A stretch of 64,000 nucleotides of DNA from Thermus islandicus DSM 21543 (lineage in GTDB: Bacteria; Deinococcota; Deinococci; Deinococcales; Thermaceae), in contig NZ_ATXJ01000004.1 of the NCBI RefSeq assembly GCF_000421625.1, positions 176,001 through 240,000 on the forward strand. The letters run 5' to 3'. The notes below the pieces were generated by a model. The model worked only from the letters and a program-made list of their open reading frames with translations. It did no database searches and had not been told where the DNA came from. Every line of letters starts with the position of its first letter. The first letter of the stretch is position 1. Below, in pieces: positions 46,216 to 55,300 of this stretch. Made by a program: the position numbers and the translations under genes.

Positions 46216-47898
46216 ATGGCTGAAGTCCGCGCCAAACCCTGGCTGGCCCACTACGACCCCGGCGTGCCCGAAGAGGTGGAGGTGCCCCCCATCCCCCTCT
46301 GGCGCCTCCTGGAGGAAAGCGCCAAGCGGTTCCCCCAGAACGTGGCCCTGGAGTTCCTGGGGAGGACCCTCACCTACCAGGAGCTCTGGGAGAGGTCCCG
46401 GCGCTTCGCCCAGGGGCTTAAGGACCTGGGGGTGAGGCCCGGGGACCGGGTAGCCCTCATGCTCCCCAACACCCCCCAGTTCGTCCTCGCCTTTTACGGC
46501 GTCCTGGTGGCGGGTGGGGTGGGGGTGAACGTGAGCCCCCTCTACACCCCCCGGGAGCTGAGACACCAGCTGGAGGACTCCGGGGCCGAGACTCTGGTGA
46601 TCCTGGACCACCTCCTCCCCCGCTTTTTGGAGGTGGAGCGGGAAACCCCGGTAAAGCGGGTGGTGGTCACCGGGATCCAGGACTTCCTCCCCTTCCCCAA
46701 AAACCTCCTTTACCCCTGGAAGGCGAGGCGGGAGGGCCTCCCCTTGGGCTTTCCCAAGCGGGAGGGCTTCCACGCCCTCACCGAGCTCCTGAAGCGTCCC
46801 CCCGCCGAGCCCCATCCCGTAGACCCGGAGGACCTGGCCCTCCTCCAGTATACGGGGGGCACCACGGGCCTCGCCAAGGGGGCCATGCTCACCCACAAGA
46901 ACCTGGTGGCCAATGTCCTGCAGATTGACGCCTGGGACCCCACCTCCCGGGAGCTCCTGGGTAAGGGGGTGATGCTGGGAGCTCTGCCCTTCTTCCACGT
47001 CTACGGCATGACCGTGGCCATGAACTATGGCCTCTATTCGGGCTATAAGATCGTCCTCCTCCCGAGGCCCGAGATTCACGCCATCGTGGAAGCCATAGAG
47101 AAGCACCAGGTGACCCACTTCCCCGGGGTCCCCACCCTCTACGTGGCCTTCAACAACCTCCCCGGCATAGAGGGGCGGAAGGTGAAGAGCATCCGCATCT
47201 GCCTCTCCGGGGCGGCGCCCTTGCCCGTGGAGGTGGCCAAGCGCTTTGAGGAGATCACCGGGGCCAGGCTCATTGAGGGGTACGGCCTCTCTGAGGCGAG
47301 CCCTGTGACCCACTCCAACCCGGTGCTGGGCGAGGCCCGGAAGGGCTCCATCGGCCTCCCCCTCCCCAGCGTGGAGGCGAGGGTGGTGGACGAGGAGGGC
47401 CGGGAAGTGCCCGTGGGCGAGGTGGGCGAGCTCATCGTCAAGGGCCCCAACGTCATGAAGGGCTACTGGAACCGCCCTGAGGAGACGCAAAAAAGCCTAA
47501 GGGACGGCTGGCTCTTCACCGGCGACCTGGCCCGGATGGACCCGGACGGTTACTTCTACATCGTGGACCGCAAAAAGGACATGATCATCGCCGGGGGCTA
47601 CAACGTCTACCCCAGGGAGGTGGAGGAGGTCCTCTACCAGCACGAGGCCGTCCAGGAGGCGGCGGTGGTGGGCGTCCCCGACCCCTACCGCGGGGAGACC
47701 GTGGCCGCCTTCCTCGTCCTCAAGCCCGAGTACCGGGGCCGGGTCTCGGAGAAGGACCTCGAGGCCTTCTGCCGGGAGCGCCTCGCCGCCTACAAGGTGC
47801 CGAGGCTTTGGGAGTTCCGGGAAAGCCTCCCCAAGTCGGGGGTGGGCAAGGTCCTCAAGCGGGAGCTCAGGGAGGCCTTTGCGAAGAAGAAGGCCTAG
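46216..47898 (+). CDS. fadD: Long-chain fatty-acid-CoA ligase
   Basis: A 560-residue adenylate-forming enzyme that activates fatty acids for beta-oxidation. LLQYTGGTTGLAKGAMLTH is the ATP motif, GYGLSEASPVTHSNP the A5 motif, GWLFTGDLARMDPDGYFYIVDRKKDMIIAGGYNVYP the hinge and fatty-acid signature, and PKSGVGKVLKRELR holds the catalytic Lys. AAGGAGG lies 7 nt before the ATG and TATAAG at 46177-46182. Its stop overlaps the cysteine desulfurase stop by 4 nt. Confidence 0.93.
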   Translation: MAEVRAKPWLAHYDPGVPEEVEVPPIPLWRLLEESAKRFPQNVALEFLGRTLTYQELWERSRRFAQGLKDLGVRPGDRVALMLPNTPQFVLAFYGVLVAGGVGVNVSPLYTPRELRHQLEDSGAETLVILDHLLPRFLEVERETPVKRVVVTGIQDFLPFPKNLLYPWKARREGLPLGFPKREGFHALTELLKRPPAEPHPVDPEDLALLQYTGGTTGLAKGAMLTHKNLVANVLQIDAWDPTSRELLGKGVMLGALPFFHVYGMTVAMNYGLYSGYKIVLLPRPEIHAIVEAIEKHQVTHFPGVPTLYVAFNNLPGIEGRKVKSIRICLSGAAPLPVEVAKRFEEITGARLIEGYGLSEASPVTHSNPVLGEARKGSIGLPLPSVEARVVDEEGREVPVGEVGELIVKGPNVMKGYWNRPEETQKSLRDGWLFTGDLARMDPDGYFYIVDRKKDMIIAGGYNVYPREVEEVLYQHEAVQEAAVVGVPDPYRGETVAAFLVLKPEYRGRVSEKDLEAFCRERLAAYKVPRLWEFRESLPKSGVGKVLKRELREAFAKKKA

Positions 47899-49013
47899 GC
47901 CCGGGCCCGGCGCACCGCCTCCCTGAAGGCCTCGAGGGCCCGGTCCACCTCCTCCTCGGTGGTGAAGCGGCCCAAGGAGAAGCGCAAGGAGGCCCGGGCC
48001 TCCAGGGGGGTGCGGCCGATGGCCAGGAGGACGTGGGAGGGCTCGAGGCTCCCCGCCGAGCAGGCCGAGCCCGAGGAGACCGCCACGCCCAACAGGTCCA
48101 TGGCGAGGAGCAAGGCCTCCCCGTCCGCCCCCTTGACGGTGACGTTCACCAGCTTGGGGAGGCGCCTCGTGGGATGCCCGTTCAGCTCCACCCCGTCCAC
48201 GGCGAGGAGGCCCTCCTCCAGGCGCCTCCTTAGGGCAAGGAGCCGGGGCGCTTCCTCGGGCAGGAGCCTCAGGGCCTTCTCCAGGGCCACGGCGAGCCCA
48301 TGGGCCAGGACCGGGCTCTGGGTCCCCCCCCGCCTCCCCCCCTCTTGCTTGCCGGGCACCAGGGGGAAAAGCTCCACCCCCTGGCGCACGATCAAGGCCC
48401 CCACGCCCTTGGGCCCGTAGAACTTGTGGGCGCTCAAGGAGACCAGATCCGCCCCCACCTCGTCTAAGCGGAAGGGCACCTGGCCGATGGCCTGCACCGC
48501 GTCCGTATGGAAGAGAGCGCCGTGGGCGTGGGCTACCTCCGCCATCTCCCGCACGGGGTAGAGGGTGCCGAGCTCGTTGTTGGCGGTCATCACGCTCACC
48601 AAGAGGGTGTCGGGGCGCAGGGCCTCCCTCACCTGCTCGGGGTAGACGAGGCCATGGCGGTCAGGCCTGAGGCGGGTCACGGCGAAGCCCAGCCTTTCCA
48701 GAAGCCGCAGGGTGCCCAAGAGGGCGGAGTGCTCCACCTCCGTGCTCACCACGTGCCCCTTCCCCCGGGCCAGGGCCACCCCCAGGAGGGCCAGGGCGTC
48801 CGCCTCCGAGCCGGAGGCGGTGAAGACCACCTCCCGGGGGCGCACCCCCAGGAGGGCGGCCACCCGCTCCCGGGCTCCCTCCAGCACCCTTCGGGCCTCC
48901 TGGCCGAAGCGGTGGATGCTGCTGGGGTTGCCGTAGACCCCTTCCACCTGGCGCATGGCCTCCCGGACCTCGGGGTCCAGGGGGGTGGTGGCGGCGTAGT
49001 CCAGGTAGACCAT
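47895..49013 (-). CDS. iscS: Cysteine desulfurase (IscS/NifS family)
   Basis: A 372-residue PLP enzyme that takes sulfur from cysteine for Fe-S clusters and tRNA thiolation. VYLDYAATTPLDPEV starts the fold; TEVEHSALL and HTDAVQAIGQVP bind PLP; SLSAHKFYGPKGVGAL holds the PLP Lys; SSGSACSAGSLEPSHVL carries the active Cys on a long loop. It shares one base (TGATG) with the Rrf2 regulator gene upstream and so is translated together with it. Confidence 0.94.
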   Translation of the reverse strand: MVYLDYAATTPLDPEVREAMRQVEGVYGNPSSIHRFGQEARRVLEGARERVAALLGVRPREVVFTASGSEADALALLGVALARGKGHVVSTEVEHSALLGTLRLLERLGFAVTRLRPDRHGLVYPEQVREALRPDTLLVSVMTANNELGTLYPVREMAEVAHAHGALFHTDAVQAIGQVPFRLDEVGADLVSLSAHKFYGPKGVGALIVRQGVELFPLVPGKQEGGRRGGTQSPVLAHGLAVALEKALRLLPEEAPRLLALRRRLEEGLLAVDGVELNGHPTRRLPKLVNVTVKGADGEALLLAMDLLGVAVSSGSACSAGSLEPSHVLLAIGRTPLEARASLRFSLGRFTTEEEVDRALEAFREAVRRARA

Positions 49014-49459
49014 CAGCTGGCGGGCTGAAGCTGGATCAGACGCTTGGCCTCAATGAGCTTCCGCTCCTCAATGAGGTCCTTTAGGGTGGTGCCCCCCAGC
49101 ACCTGGCGCATGGCCAGGTCCACCCGCTTCCAGAGGAGCTCCGTGGAGCACTGCCCCACCTTGGCGCAGGACTCGGGGTCCTCAATGCAGGAGACGGGGG
49201 CCAGGCTGCCCTCGAGGGCCTCCACCACCTCCAAGGCGGTGACCTTCTCCGGGGGACGGGCCAGGCGGTACCCCCCCTTGGCCCCCCGCACGGAGCGGAT
49301 GAACCCGGCGCGGCGGAGCTGGGCGGCGATCTGCTCCAGGTAGTGCTGGCTGATGCCCTGGGCCTCGGCCACCTCCTTGAGGGGTACCGCCCCAGGGGCG
49401 CGGAGGCCGATCTCCACCAGAGCCCTCAGGCCGTACTGGGCCTTCGTGGAAACCCACAT
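49013..49459 (-). CDS. Rrf2-family regulator, IscR-like
   Basis: A 148-residue winged-helix regulator. ALVEIGLRAPGAVPLKEVAEAQGISQHYLEQIAAQLRRAGF is the helix-turn-helix; RGAKGGYRLARPPEKVT the wing. Three cysteines, C-x6-C-x5-C in SCIEDPESCAKVGQCS, match the [2Fe-2S] site of IscR. As first gene with iscS it should repress its own operon when clusters are plentiful. ATG at 49459 lies 6 nt after TATACT (minus strand, 49466-49471). Confidence 0.9.
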   Translation of the reverse strand: MWVSTKAQYGLRALVEIGLRAPGAVPLKEVAEAQGISQHYLEQIAAQLRRAGFIRSVRGAKGGYRLARPPEKVTALEVVEALEGSLAPVSCIEDPESCAKVGQCSTELLWKRVDLAMRQVLGGTTLKDLIEERKLIEAKRLIQLQPAS

Positions 49460-49474
49460 GGGACCAGTATACAC

Positions 49475-50281
49475 CTATTTCCCGCCCGAGAATCCGGTTT
49501 TAGCCAGGGCCAGGCCGAAGAGGAAGGCCTGGAAGAGGACCACGCTGGCCCCGCTCGGCCAGTCCAGGAGAAAGGAAAGGAGGAGCCCCCCCAGGGTGGA
49601 GACCACGGCGAGGAGAAGGGAGAGCCAGGTCATCTGGGCGAAGGTGCGGGAGAGGAGCCTGGCCGTGGCCCCGGGAATCACCAAAAAGGCGGCCACCAAG
49701 ACGAGGCCTACCACCTTCACCGCCAGGACCAAGCTCACCGCCAGGAAGCCGGCGAGGAGGTAGTCGTGGAGGACCACGGGGAGGCGGTCGGCCAGGGCCA
49801 GCTCCCGGTCCAGGGTGGCGTAGGCGAGAGGCCCCCATAGGGGCAGGAAGGCCCCGGCGAAGAGGAGCATGAGGGCCACCGCCACCAGGTCTCCGGGGCC
49901 CACCGCCAGGAGGGAGCCGAAAAGGTACCCCATGGCGTCCCCCACATACCCCCGGGACTTGGCCAGGAAGATGGCCCCTAGGGCTACGGAGAGGGCGAAA
50001 AAGACGCCGATGGCCGTGTCCTCGGAAAGCTCCGTCCGCTCCTTGACGAAGGTGATGGCCAGGGCCACCAGGAAGGTGAAGGGAAGGGCGAACCAGAGGG
50101 GCTCCCCCCGCAGGAAAAGCCCCAGGCCCACCCCGGCGAAGGCCGCATGGGCGAGGCCGTCCCCCAGGAAGGAAAGCCGCCTCTGGACCACGAAGGGGGA
50201 GAGGAGGCCGGAAAGCAGGGCTAAGAGGACGCCCGCCAGAAGGGCCCTCTGGAAAAAGGGGTAGGCCAGGGCCTCAACCAC
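49475..50281 (-). CDS. Metal-ion ABC transporter permease (Zn/Mn type)
   Basis: A 268-residue permease of the ZnuB/MntB family with about eight helices. RRLSFLGDGLAHAAFAGVGLG is the family signature near the N-terminus, and GLVLVAAFLVIPGATARLLSRTF is also conserved. Zinc or manganese cannot be told apart. It overlaps the ATPase gene by 8 nt. A substrate-binding protein is not in this window. Confidence 0.9.
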   Translation of the reverse strand: MVEALAYPFFQRALLAGVLLALLSGLLSPFVVQRRLSFLGDGLAHAAFAGVGLGLFLRGEPLWFALPFTFLVALAITFVKERTELSEDTAIGVFFALSVALGAIFLAKSRGYVGDAMGYLFGSLLAVGPGDLVAVALMLLFAGAFLPLWGPLAYATLDRELALADRLPVVLHDYLLAGFLAVSLVLAVKVVGLVLVAAFLVIPGATARLLSRTFAQMTWLSLLLAVVSTLGGLLLSFLLDWPSGASVVLFQAFLFGLALAKTGFSGGK

Positions 50282-51014
50282 GGCTCCCCTCCACGAAAAG
50301 GCCGTGGGCGTGCCCCAGGTGGCCGAAGGCCCGGCGCAGGCACTCCTCGGAAAGGGCCCGCTCGGGGGGGCCGAAGCCTACCACCCTTCGGTTCAGCACC
50401 AGGACGTGGCTCGCGTGGTGGGCCGCCTCCCAGTCGTGGGTGACCATGAGGACCGTAGCCCCCGAGGCCTTCTGATACGCCTCCAGGTGGCGGTAGAGGT
50501 CCACCTCCCCCACCCGGTCCACCCCCGTGGCGGGCTCGTCCAGGAGGAGGAGGCGGGGCCTGCGGATGAGGGCCCGGGCCAGGTAGACCCGCTGCAGCTG
50601 CCCTCCGGAAAGCCGTCCCAGGGGGCGGAAGGCCAGCCCCTCCGCCCCCACCTGCTCCAGCGCCCGAAGGGCCTCTTCCCGCTCCCGTGGGGAGAGGCGG
50701 AAGGGCCAGCGCCGCCTCAGGCCCGTGGCCACCAGCTCCAGGGCCAGGGCCGGGAAGGAGCGGTCAAAGGTCTTGATCTGGGGCACGTACCCGAACCAGA
50801 GGGGGTCGGCCTGGGCCAGGGGAAGGCCGAAGACCCGCACCTCCCCCCGGAAGGGCAGGAGGCCCAGGAAGGCCTTCAACAGGGTACTCTTCCCCGCCCC
50901 GTTCGGGCCCACGATGGCCACGAAGGCCCCTTGGGGCACCTCGAGGGAAACCCCTTCCAGGGCCTGGAATTCGCCCAAGCGCACGGAAAGGTGGCGGACC
51001 TCGAGGGCGAGCAC
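50274..51014 (-). CDS. Metal-ion ABC transporter ATPase (Zn/Mn type)
   Basis: A 246-residue ATPase. Walker A VGPNGAGKSTLLKA, Q-loop FGYVPQIKTFDRSFP (the D-x-x-FP form is typical of the Zn/Mn group), signature RLSGGQLQRVYLARAL, Walker B LLLLDEPATGVD and VTHDWEAAHHASH. The GTG start at 51014 lies 6 nt after TATCGT with TTGACG 17 nt before it. The start region is AT-rich (ATAATAACGATATGG), which may hold a metal-regulator operator. Confidence 0.9.
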   Translation of the reverse strand: MLALEVRHLSVRLGEFQALEGVSLEVPQGAFVAIVGPNGAGKSTLLKAFLGLLPFRGEVRVFGLPLAQADPLWFGYVPQIKTFDRSFPALALELVATGLRRRWPFRLSPREREEALRALEQVGAEGLAFRPLGRLSGGQLQRVYLARALIRRPRLLLLDEPATGVDRVGEVDLYRHLEAYQKASGATVLMVTHDWEAAHHASHVLVLNRRVVGFGPPERALSEECLRRAFGHLGHAHGLFVEGSRG

Positions 51015-51049
51015 ATAATAACGATATGGCGTTCTCACTAAACCGTCAA
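51015..51049 (-). promoter_or_regulatory. Promoter and possible metal-regulator site of the Zn/Mn transporter
   Basis: On the minus strand TTGACG (51044-51049), exact 17-nt spacer, TATCGT (51021-51026), 6 nt to the GTG. The AT-rich ATAATAACGATAT segment (51015-51027) stands out in this genome and resembles Fur/Zur-type sites only loosely. Confidence 0.6.
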
Positions 51050-51066
51050 GGCCCAGGGCCCGCCCC

Positions 51067-51849
51067 TTAGAAGCTGTGCTCGGGCCCGGGGAATACCCCC
51101 TCCCGCACCTCCTTTGCGTAGCGGGCCAGGGCCTCCTGGAGGAGCCTTCCCCCCTCCAGGTAGCGCTTGGCGAAGCGGGGCTGGAACTCCCCATAGAGGC
51201 CCACCACGTCGTGGAACACCAGGATCTGGCCGTCGGTGTGCGGCCCGGCCCCGATGCCCACGGTGTGGACGGAAAGCCTCTCCGTGATCTCTTTGGCCAA
51301 GAGGGCGGGAACCATCTCCAGGACCACCCCGTAGGCCCCGGCGGCCTCCAGGGCCAAGGCCCCCTTGAGGATCCTCTCCGCCTCCTCGGGGCGCTTCCCC
51401 TGGAGCCGGTAGCCCCCAAGCTGGCTCGCCGTCTGGGGGGTGAGGCCCACGTGCCCAAGAACCGGCACCCCGGAGCGGACCAAGCCCTGGACGATTTCCG
51501 CCACCTCCTCGCCCCCCTCCAGCTTCACCGCGTCCGCCCCGCCCTCCTTCAGGAGCCGCTCGGCGGCCCAAAGGGCCCGGTCCAGGGTGGCGTAGGAGAG
51601 GTAGGGAAGGTCGGCCACCAGGAAGGTGTCCGGAGCCCCCCGGCGGGCCGCCTTGGTGTGGTGGAGCATCTCCTCCAGGGTCACGGGGACCGTGGAGGCG
51701 TAGCCTAGGACCACCATGCCCAGGGAGTCTCCCACCAGGATGGCGTCCACCCCCGCGGCCTCGGCCAGGCGGGCCGTGGGGTAGTCGTAGGCGGTGAGGT
51801 AGACGAGCCGCTTCCCCTTGGCCTCGCGGAACGCCTTCACGGTGCGCAC
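51067..51849 (-). CDS. panB: Ketopantoate hydroxymethyltransferase
   Basis: A 260-residue TIM-barrel enzyme that transfers a hydroxymethyl group to 2-oxoisovalerate in pantothenate and CoA synthesis. [34 protein letters not shown] (Mg-binding Asp), [24 protein letters not shown] and [18 protein letters not shown] are all present. GTG at 51849 is taken as start; another GTG three codons on is possible. Divergent from ruvB. Confidence 0.95.
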   Translation of the reverse strand: MRTVKAFREAKGKRLVYLTAYDYPTARLAEAAGVDAILVGDSLGMVVLGYASTVPVTLEEMLHHTKAARRGAPDTFLVADLPYLSYATLDRALWAAERLLKEGGADAVKLEGGEEVAEIVQGLVRSGVPVLGHVGLTPQTASQLGGYRLQGKRPEEAERILKGALALEAAGAYGVVLEMVPALLAKEITERLSVHTVGIGAGPHTDGQILVFHDVVGLYGEFQPRFAKRYLEGGRLLQEALARYAKEVREGVFPGPEHSF

Positions 51850-51873
51850 GGGAAAAGGCTATCATGAAAAGGC

Positions 51874-52851
51874 GTGGCCGTGCCCGAAGACCTCACCCTA
51901 AGGCCCAGGTCCTTGGACGAATACATCGGCCAGGAGCGGCTGAAGGCCAAGCTCTGGGTCTACCTCGAGGCCGCCAAGGCCCGGAAGGAGCCCTTAGAGC
52001 ACCTCCTCCTCTCCGGGCCCCCGGGCCTCGGCAAGACCACCCTGGCCCACGTGATCGCCTACGAGCTCGGGGTCAACCTGCGCGTCACCTCGGGGCCGGC
52101 CATAGAAAAACCCGGCGACCTGGCCGCCATCCTGGCCAACTCCCTCGAGGAAGGGGACATCCTCTTCATTGACGAGATCCACCGCCTGAGCCGCCAGGCC
52201 GAGGAGCACCTCTACCCGGCCATGGAGGACTTCCAGATGGATATCGTCATCGGCCAGGGCCCAGCGGCCAGGACCCTGAGGCTGGAGCTCCCCCGCTTTA
52301 CCCTCATCGGGGCCACCACCCGGCCCGGCCTCATCACCGCGCCCCTCTTGAGCCGCTTCGGCATCGTGGAGCACCTGGAGTACTACACCCCGGAGGAGCT
52401 GGCCCAGGGGGTGATGCGGGACGCCCGGCTCCTGGGGGTGGCCATCGCCGAGGACGCCGCCTTGGAGATCGGCCGGAGAGCCCGGGGCACCATGCGGGTG
52501 GCCAAGAGGCTCTTCCGTAGGGTGCGGGACTTCGCCCAGGTGGCCGGGGAGGGGACCATCACCCGGTCCAGGGCCCTGGAGGCCCTGGAGGCCCTGGGGG
52601 TGGACGAGCTCGGCCTGGAGCGGCGGGACCGGGAGATCCTCGAGGTCCTCATCGGCCGCTTCGGCGGGGGACCGGTGGGGCTCCAGACCCTGGCCACGGC
52701 CCTGGCCGAAGACCCAGGCACCCTGGAGGAGGTCCACGAGCCCTACCTCATCCAGCAGGGCCTCCTCAAGCGCACCCCCCGGGGCCGGGTGGCCACGGAA
52801 AGGGCCTACCGCCACCTGGGCTACCCGCCCCCTGTGGAACCCCTCCTATGA
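51874..52851 (+). CDS. ruvB: Holliday junction branch migration ATPase
   Basis: A 325-residue AAA+ motor that drives branch migration with Ruv[20 protein letters not shown], Walker [17 protein letters not shown], Walker [21 protein letters not shown], sensor 1 [10 protein letters not shown] and arginine finger [14 protein letters not shown]; a winged helix ends the protein ([21 protein letters not shown]). GTG at 51874 lies 8 nt after TATCAT; GTG at 51880 is the other choice. It overlaps the DUF4388 gene by ATGA. Confidence 0.96.
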   Translation: MAVPEDLTLRPRSLDEYIGQERLKAKLWVYLEAAKARKEPLEHLLLSGPPGLGKTTLAHVIAYELGVNLRVTSGPAIEKPGDLAAILANSLEEGDILFIDEIHRLSRQAEEHLYPAMEDFQMDIVIGQGPAARTLRLELPRFTLIGATTRPGLITAPLLSRFGIVEHLEYYTPEELAQGVMRDARLLGVAIAEDAALEIGRRARGTMRVAKRLFRRVRDFAQVAGEGTITRSRALEALEALGVDELGLERRDREILEVLIGRFGGGPVGLQTLATALAEDPGTLEEVHEPYLIQQGLLKRTPRGRVATERAYRHLGYPPPVEPLL

Positions 52852-53885
52852 TCCGGGCGACCCTGGAGGAGCTGGACCTGGGGGAGCTCCTGAAGGCCCT
52901 GGAGGTGGGCCGCAAAAGCGCCGTGGTGAGCTTCCAGGGGCGGGTTTACGGCCGGGTCCATCTCCTCTCCGGCCGTATCCTCTACGCCCGCACCGAACCC
53001 GGCCCCCACCTCGGGGAGTACCTCGTGCGCCTCGGGCACCTGAGCCTGGAGGAGGTCCAGTCCTTGGTGGAGCGCCAGGGGCAGGAAAACCCTGGCACCC
53101 CCCTGGGGGCCTTGGCCCTGGAGCTTGGGCTCATCGGGGAGGAGGAGCTGATGGAGGCCCTGCGGGCTCAGGTGCTGGAGGCCTTGGCCACCCTTTTGGG
53201 CGAGGCGGAAGGGGAGATCCGGGCCGAGCCCCTGGAGGCGGGGAGCCAGGTGGCCCTGCCCCAGACCCTGGACACGGGAGCCCTCCTCCTGGAGGCCGCC
53301 CGGCGCCTGGACGAGTGGCGGCGGGGGCGGGTGGACCCGGACGAGGTCCTCCACCTGGCGGAGGACCCCACCCGCCACCCCCTCTCCCCCGAGGCCTGGG
53401 GAGTTCTGGAGCTCCTGGACGGCGTGCGACGGGCGCGAAGCGTGGCCCTCCTGTCCGGCCTCCCCGAGGAGGAGGTCTACCATCTCCTGCACGAGCTGAA
53501 GGGCCGGGGCCTGGTGCGCCCCTCCACCCTGCTCGCCGAGGATCCTTTGGTGGTGATCCTGGCGGAAAGCGGCGTGGTGCGGAGGCTTCTCCTCTACCTC
53601 CTCGAGGCCCACCGCTACCGGGTCCTCCTCGCCCGGGACCTCGAGGGGCTGCTGCGGCTACTCAAGGAGCGGCCCAAGGGGGTCGTCCTCCAGGGGGAGA
53701 GGGCCCTCGAGGCGGCCCGGCGGGTCCGGGCGCAACCCGAGGGGAAGCTCGCCTCGGTCTACGTGGTGAGCGAGTCGCCTCCCGGCCTCCTCTACCGGCC
53801 CCTTAGGGTCCTCCACCTGCCCAAACCCCTAAGGGCCCAGGAGGTCCTAAAGGCCCTAGCCCCCTTGCGCAAGGGGGCTAGTTAG
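52848..53885 (+). CDS. DUF4388 (PATAN)-domain protein
   Basis: A 345-residue protein. The N-terminal [19 protein letters not shown] and [18 protein letters not shown] form a DUF4388/PATAN domain; [23 protein letters not shown] and [23 protein letters not shown] resemble the GspE/PilB N-terminal helices. The end, from residue 240, looks like a decayed receiver-like alpha/beta domain. PATAN proteins act in motility and taxis signalling in other bacteria, so a link to type IV pili is a guess. It is coupled to ruvB by a 4-nt overlap. Confidence 0.7.
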   Translation: MIRATLEELDLGELLKALEVGRKSAVVSFQGRVYGRVHLLSGRILYARTEPGPHLGEYLVRLGHLSLEEVQSLVERQGQENPGTPLGALALELGLIGEEELMEALRAQVLEALATLLGEAEGEIRAEPLEAGSQVALPQTLDTGALLLEAARRLDEWRRGRVDPDEVLHLAEDPTRHPLSPEAWGVLELLDGVRRARSVALLSGLPEEEVYHLLHELKGRGLVRPSTLLAEDPLVVILAESGVVRRLLLYLLEAHRYRVLLARDLEGLLRLLKERPKGVVLQGERALEAARRVRAQPEGKLASVYVVSESPPGLLYRPLRVLHLPKPLRAQEVLKALAPLRKGAS

Positions 53886-55227
53886 GCCGCCTTCCCTCCT
53901 TAAGGAGGGTCGCCGCCCGCTCCCGGTAGGCGAGGAGGGTCCCGTGCCACTCGTCCGCCGGGTGCACGTGGGGCAAGACCGCCTCCGCCCGGGCCAGGAT
54001 CTCCTCGGGGGAGCGGTAGCCCAGCTGGGCCAGGGTGTCCACCACCATCTCCTGGGCCCCCACCCACTCCCGGCTGCCCTCCTCCGCCCGCTCCGCCGCC
54101 AGGCGGTAGTGGGCCAGGGCCTCCTCCAGCTGCATAAGGTCGTAGGCGATGTGGCCCAGGATGAGCTCCCCGGAGGCCTCGGCCCCCAGGCGCACCGCCT
54201 CCCGGGCCGCCGCCTCGGCCTCCCCGTAGCGCCCCTGGCGGTAGAGGGCTTCCGCCAGGTCCGCCAGAGCCTGGCCCAGGTAGGGGTAGTCCTCCTCCCG
54301 GAGGAGCTCCCTTAGGTAGCCTTCGGCCTCCACGTAGGCCCCCTGGTCCAACGCCGCCACCCCCAGCTCGTGGAGGACGTAGGGCCGCTCCGAGGCCTCG
54401 GCCCGCAGGAGGGCTTCGCGGTAGGCCTCCACCGCCTCGGCGTAGCGCCCAAGCTGCAACAGGGCCTGACCCGCCACCATGGGGGTACCGTAGGCCTTGT
54501 GGCCGCTTTCCTCCTCCTTCTCCAGGGCCTTCCTGGCCTCCTCCAGGGCCCGGTTGGGGTTCCCCAGGAGGAGGTGGGCCCGGGCCAGGAGGTAGTGGCG
54601 GGTGGCGGCGTCCTCGGGGCTCTCCTCCCCCAGGGCGGCCGCTTCCTCCAAAGCCTTAAGGGCCCGCTCTCCTTCCCCCGCCTCCACCCACATGGCGGCG
54701 GCGTCCAGAAGGAGCCAGTAGCGCTCCAGCCCCAGGGCGATCCCCGCCCCCTCCTCGTAGGCCGAGGCGGCCTCCCGGTGGCGGCCCAGCCGCTCCAGGG
54801 CCCTTCCCTTAAGCGCCTCCGCCCGCCAGGCCAGAAAGGCGGGAAGGCCGGGCCTCAGGGTCTTCAACGCCTCCTCCAACCTCCCCAGGTAGAAGAGGGC
54901 CTGGGCCTGGTGGTAGCGGGCCCGGGGGTCCTCGGTGGGGAGGAAGAGGGGGAGCACCTCCGCCTCCGGGCGCCCCTCCAGGGCCAGAAGCTCCCCCAGG
55001 AGGGCCCGGTAGAGGGGGTGGAACTCCAGCTCGCCCAGCTCGTAGGCCTCCTCCAGAGCCCGGTGGGCCTTCTCCAGCCCCTCCTCCCCGTAGAGGCTGT
55101 AGACCTCCGCCAGCAGAAGGAGGGCCTCCCTGGCCTCCTCCTTGCGGCCGAAGAGGGCTTTCCGGGTGAGGCGCTCTATGGCGCTGTCGTAATCCCCCTG
55201 GTGCAGGGCCTCGAGGACCCCCCTCAT
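53878..55227 (-). CDS. Tetratricopeptide-repeat protein
   Basis: A 449-residue all-helical protein made of at least ten TPR units, for example GKALERLGRHREAASAYEEG-like, LLQLGRYAEAVEAYREALL and ALYRQGRYGEAEAAAREAV. No signal peptide or enzyme domain is visible, so it is a cytoplasmic scaffold. ATG at 55227 lies 7 nt after TATAGT. It is divergent from the phoB-like gene and overlaps the DUF4388 gene end by 8 nt. Confidence 0.8.
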   Translation of the reverse strand: MRGVLEALHQGDYDSAIERLTRKALFGRKEEAREALLLLAEVYSLYGEEGLEKAHRALEEAYELGELEFHPLYRALLGELLALEGRPEAEVLPLFLPTEDPRARYHQAQALFYLGRLEEALKTLRPGLPAFLAWRAEALKGRALERLGRHREAASAYEEGAGIALGLERYWLLLDAAAMWVEAGEGERALKALEEAAALGEESPEDAATRHYLLARAHLLLGNPNRALEEARKALEKEEESGHKAYGTPMVAGQALLQLGRYAEAVEAYREALLRAEASERPYVLHELGVAALDQGAYVEAEGYLRELLREEDYPYLGQALADLAEALYRQGRYGEAEAAAREAVRLGAEASGELILGHIAYDLMQLEEALAHYRLAAERAEEGSREWVGAQEMVVDTLAQLGYRSPEEILARAEAVLPHVHPADEWHGTLLAYRERAATLLKEGRRPN

Positions 55228-55234
55228 CGCCCCT

Positions 55235-55294
55235 ACTATACCCCTTCGGCACCCCAAACTCCTGACCCGGCCCTGACACAAACCGGGCTAGACT
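55235..55294. promoter_or_regulatory. Divergent promoters with a Pho-box-like direct repeat
   Basis: Minus-strand TATAGT (55235-55240) serves the TPR gene. Plus-strand TAGACT (55289-55294) lies 6 nt before the response-regulator GTG. Between them, CTGACCC (55262-55268) and CTGACAC (55273-55279) repeat with an 11-bp period, the arrangement of PhoB half-sites (CTGTCAT). Confidence 0.5.
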
Positions 55295-55300
55295 GAAGGC

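Noticed and set aside
46195..47490. 431-codon minus-strand open frame opposite fadD
   Set aside because: Shadow of fadD; no recognisable domain.
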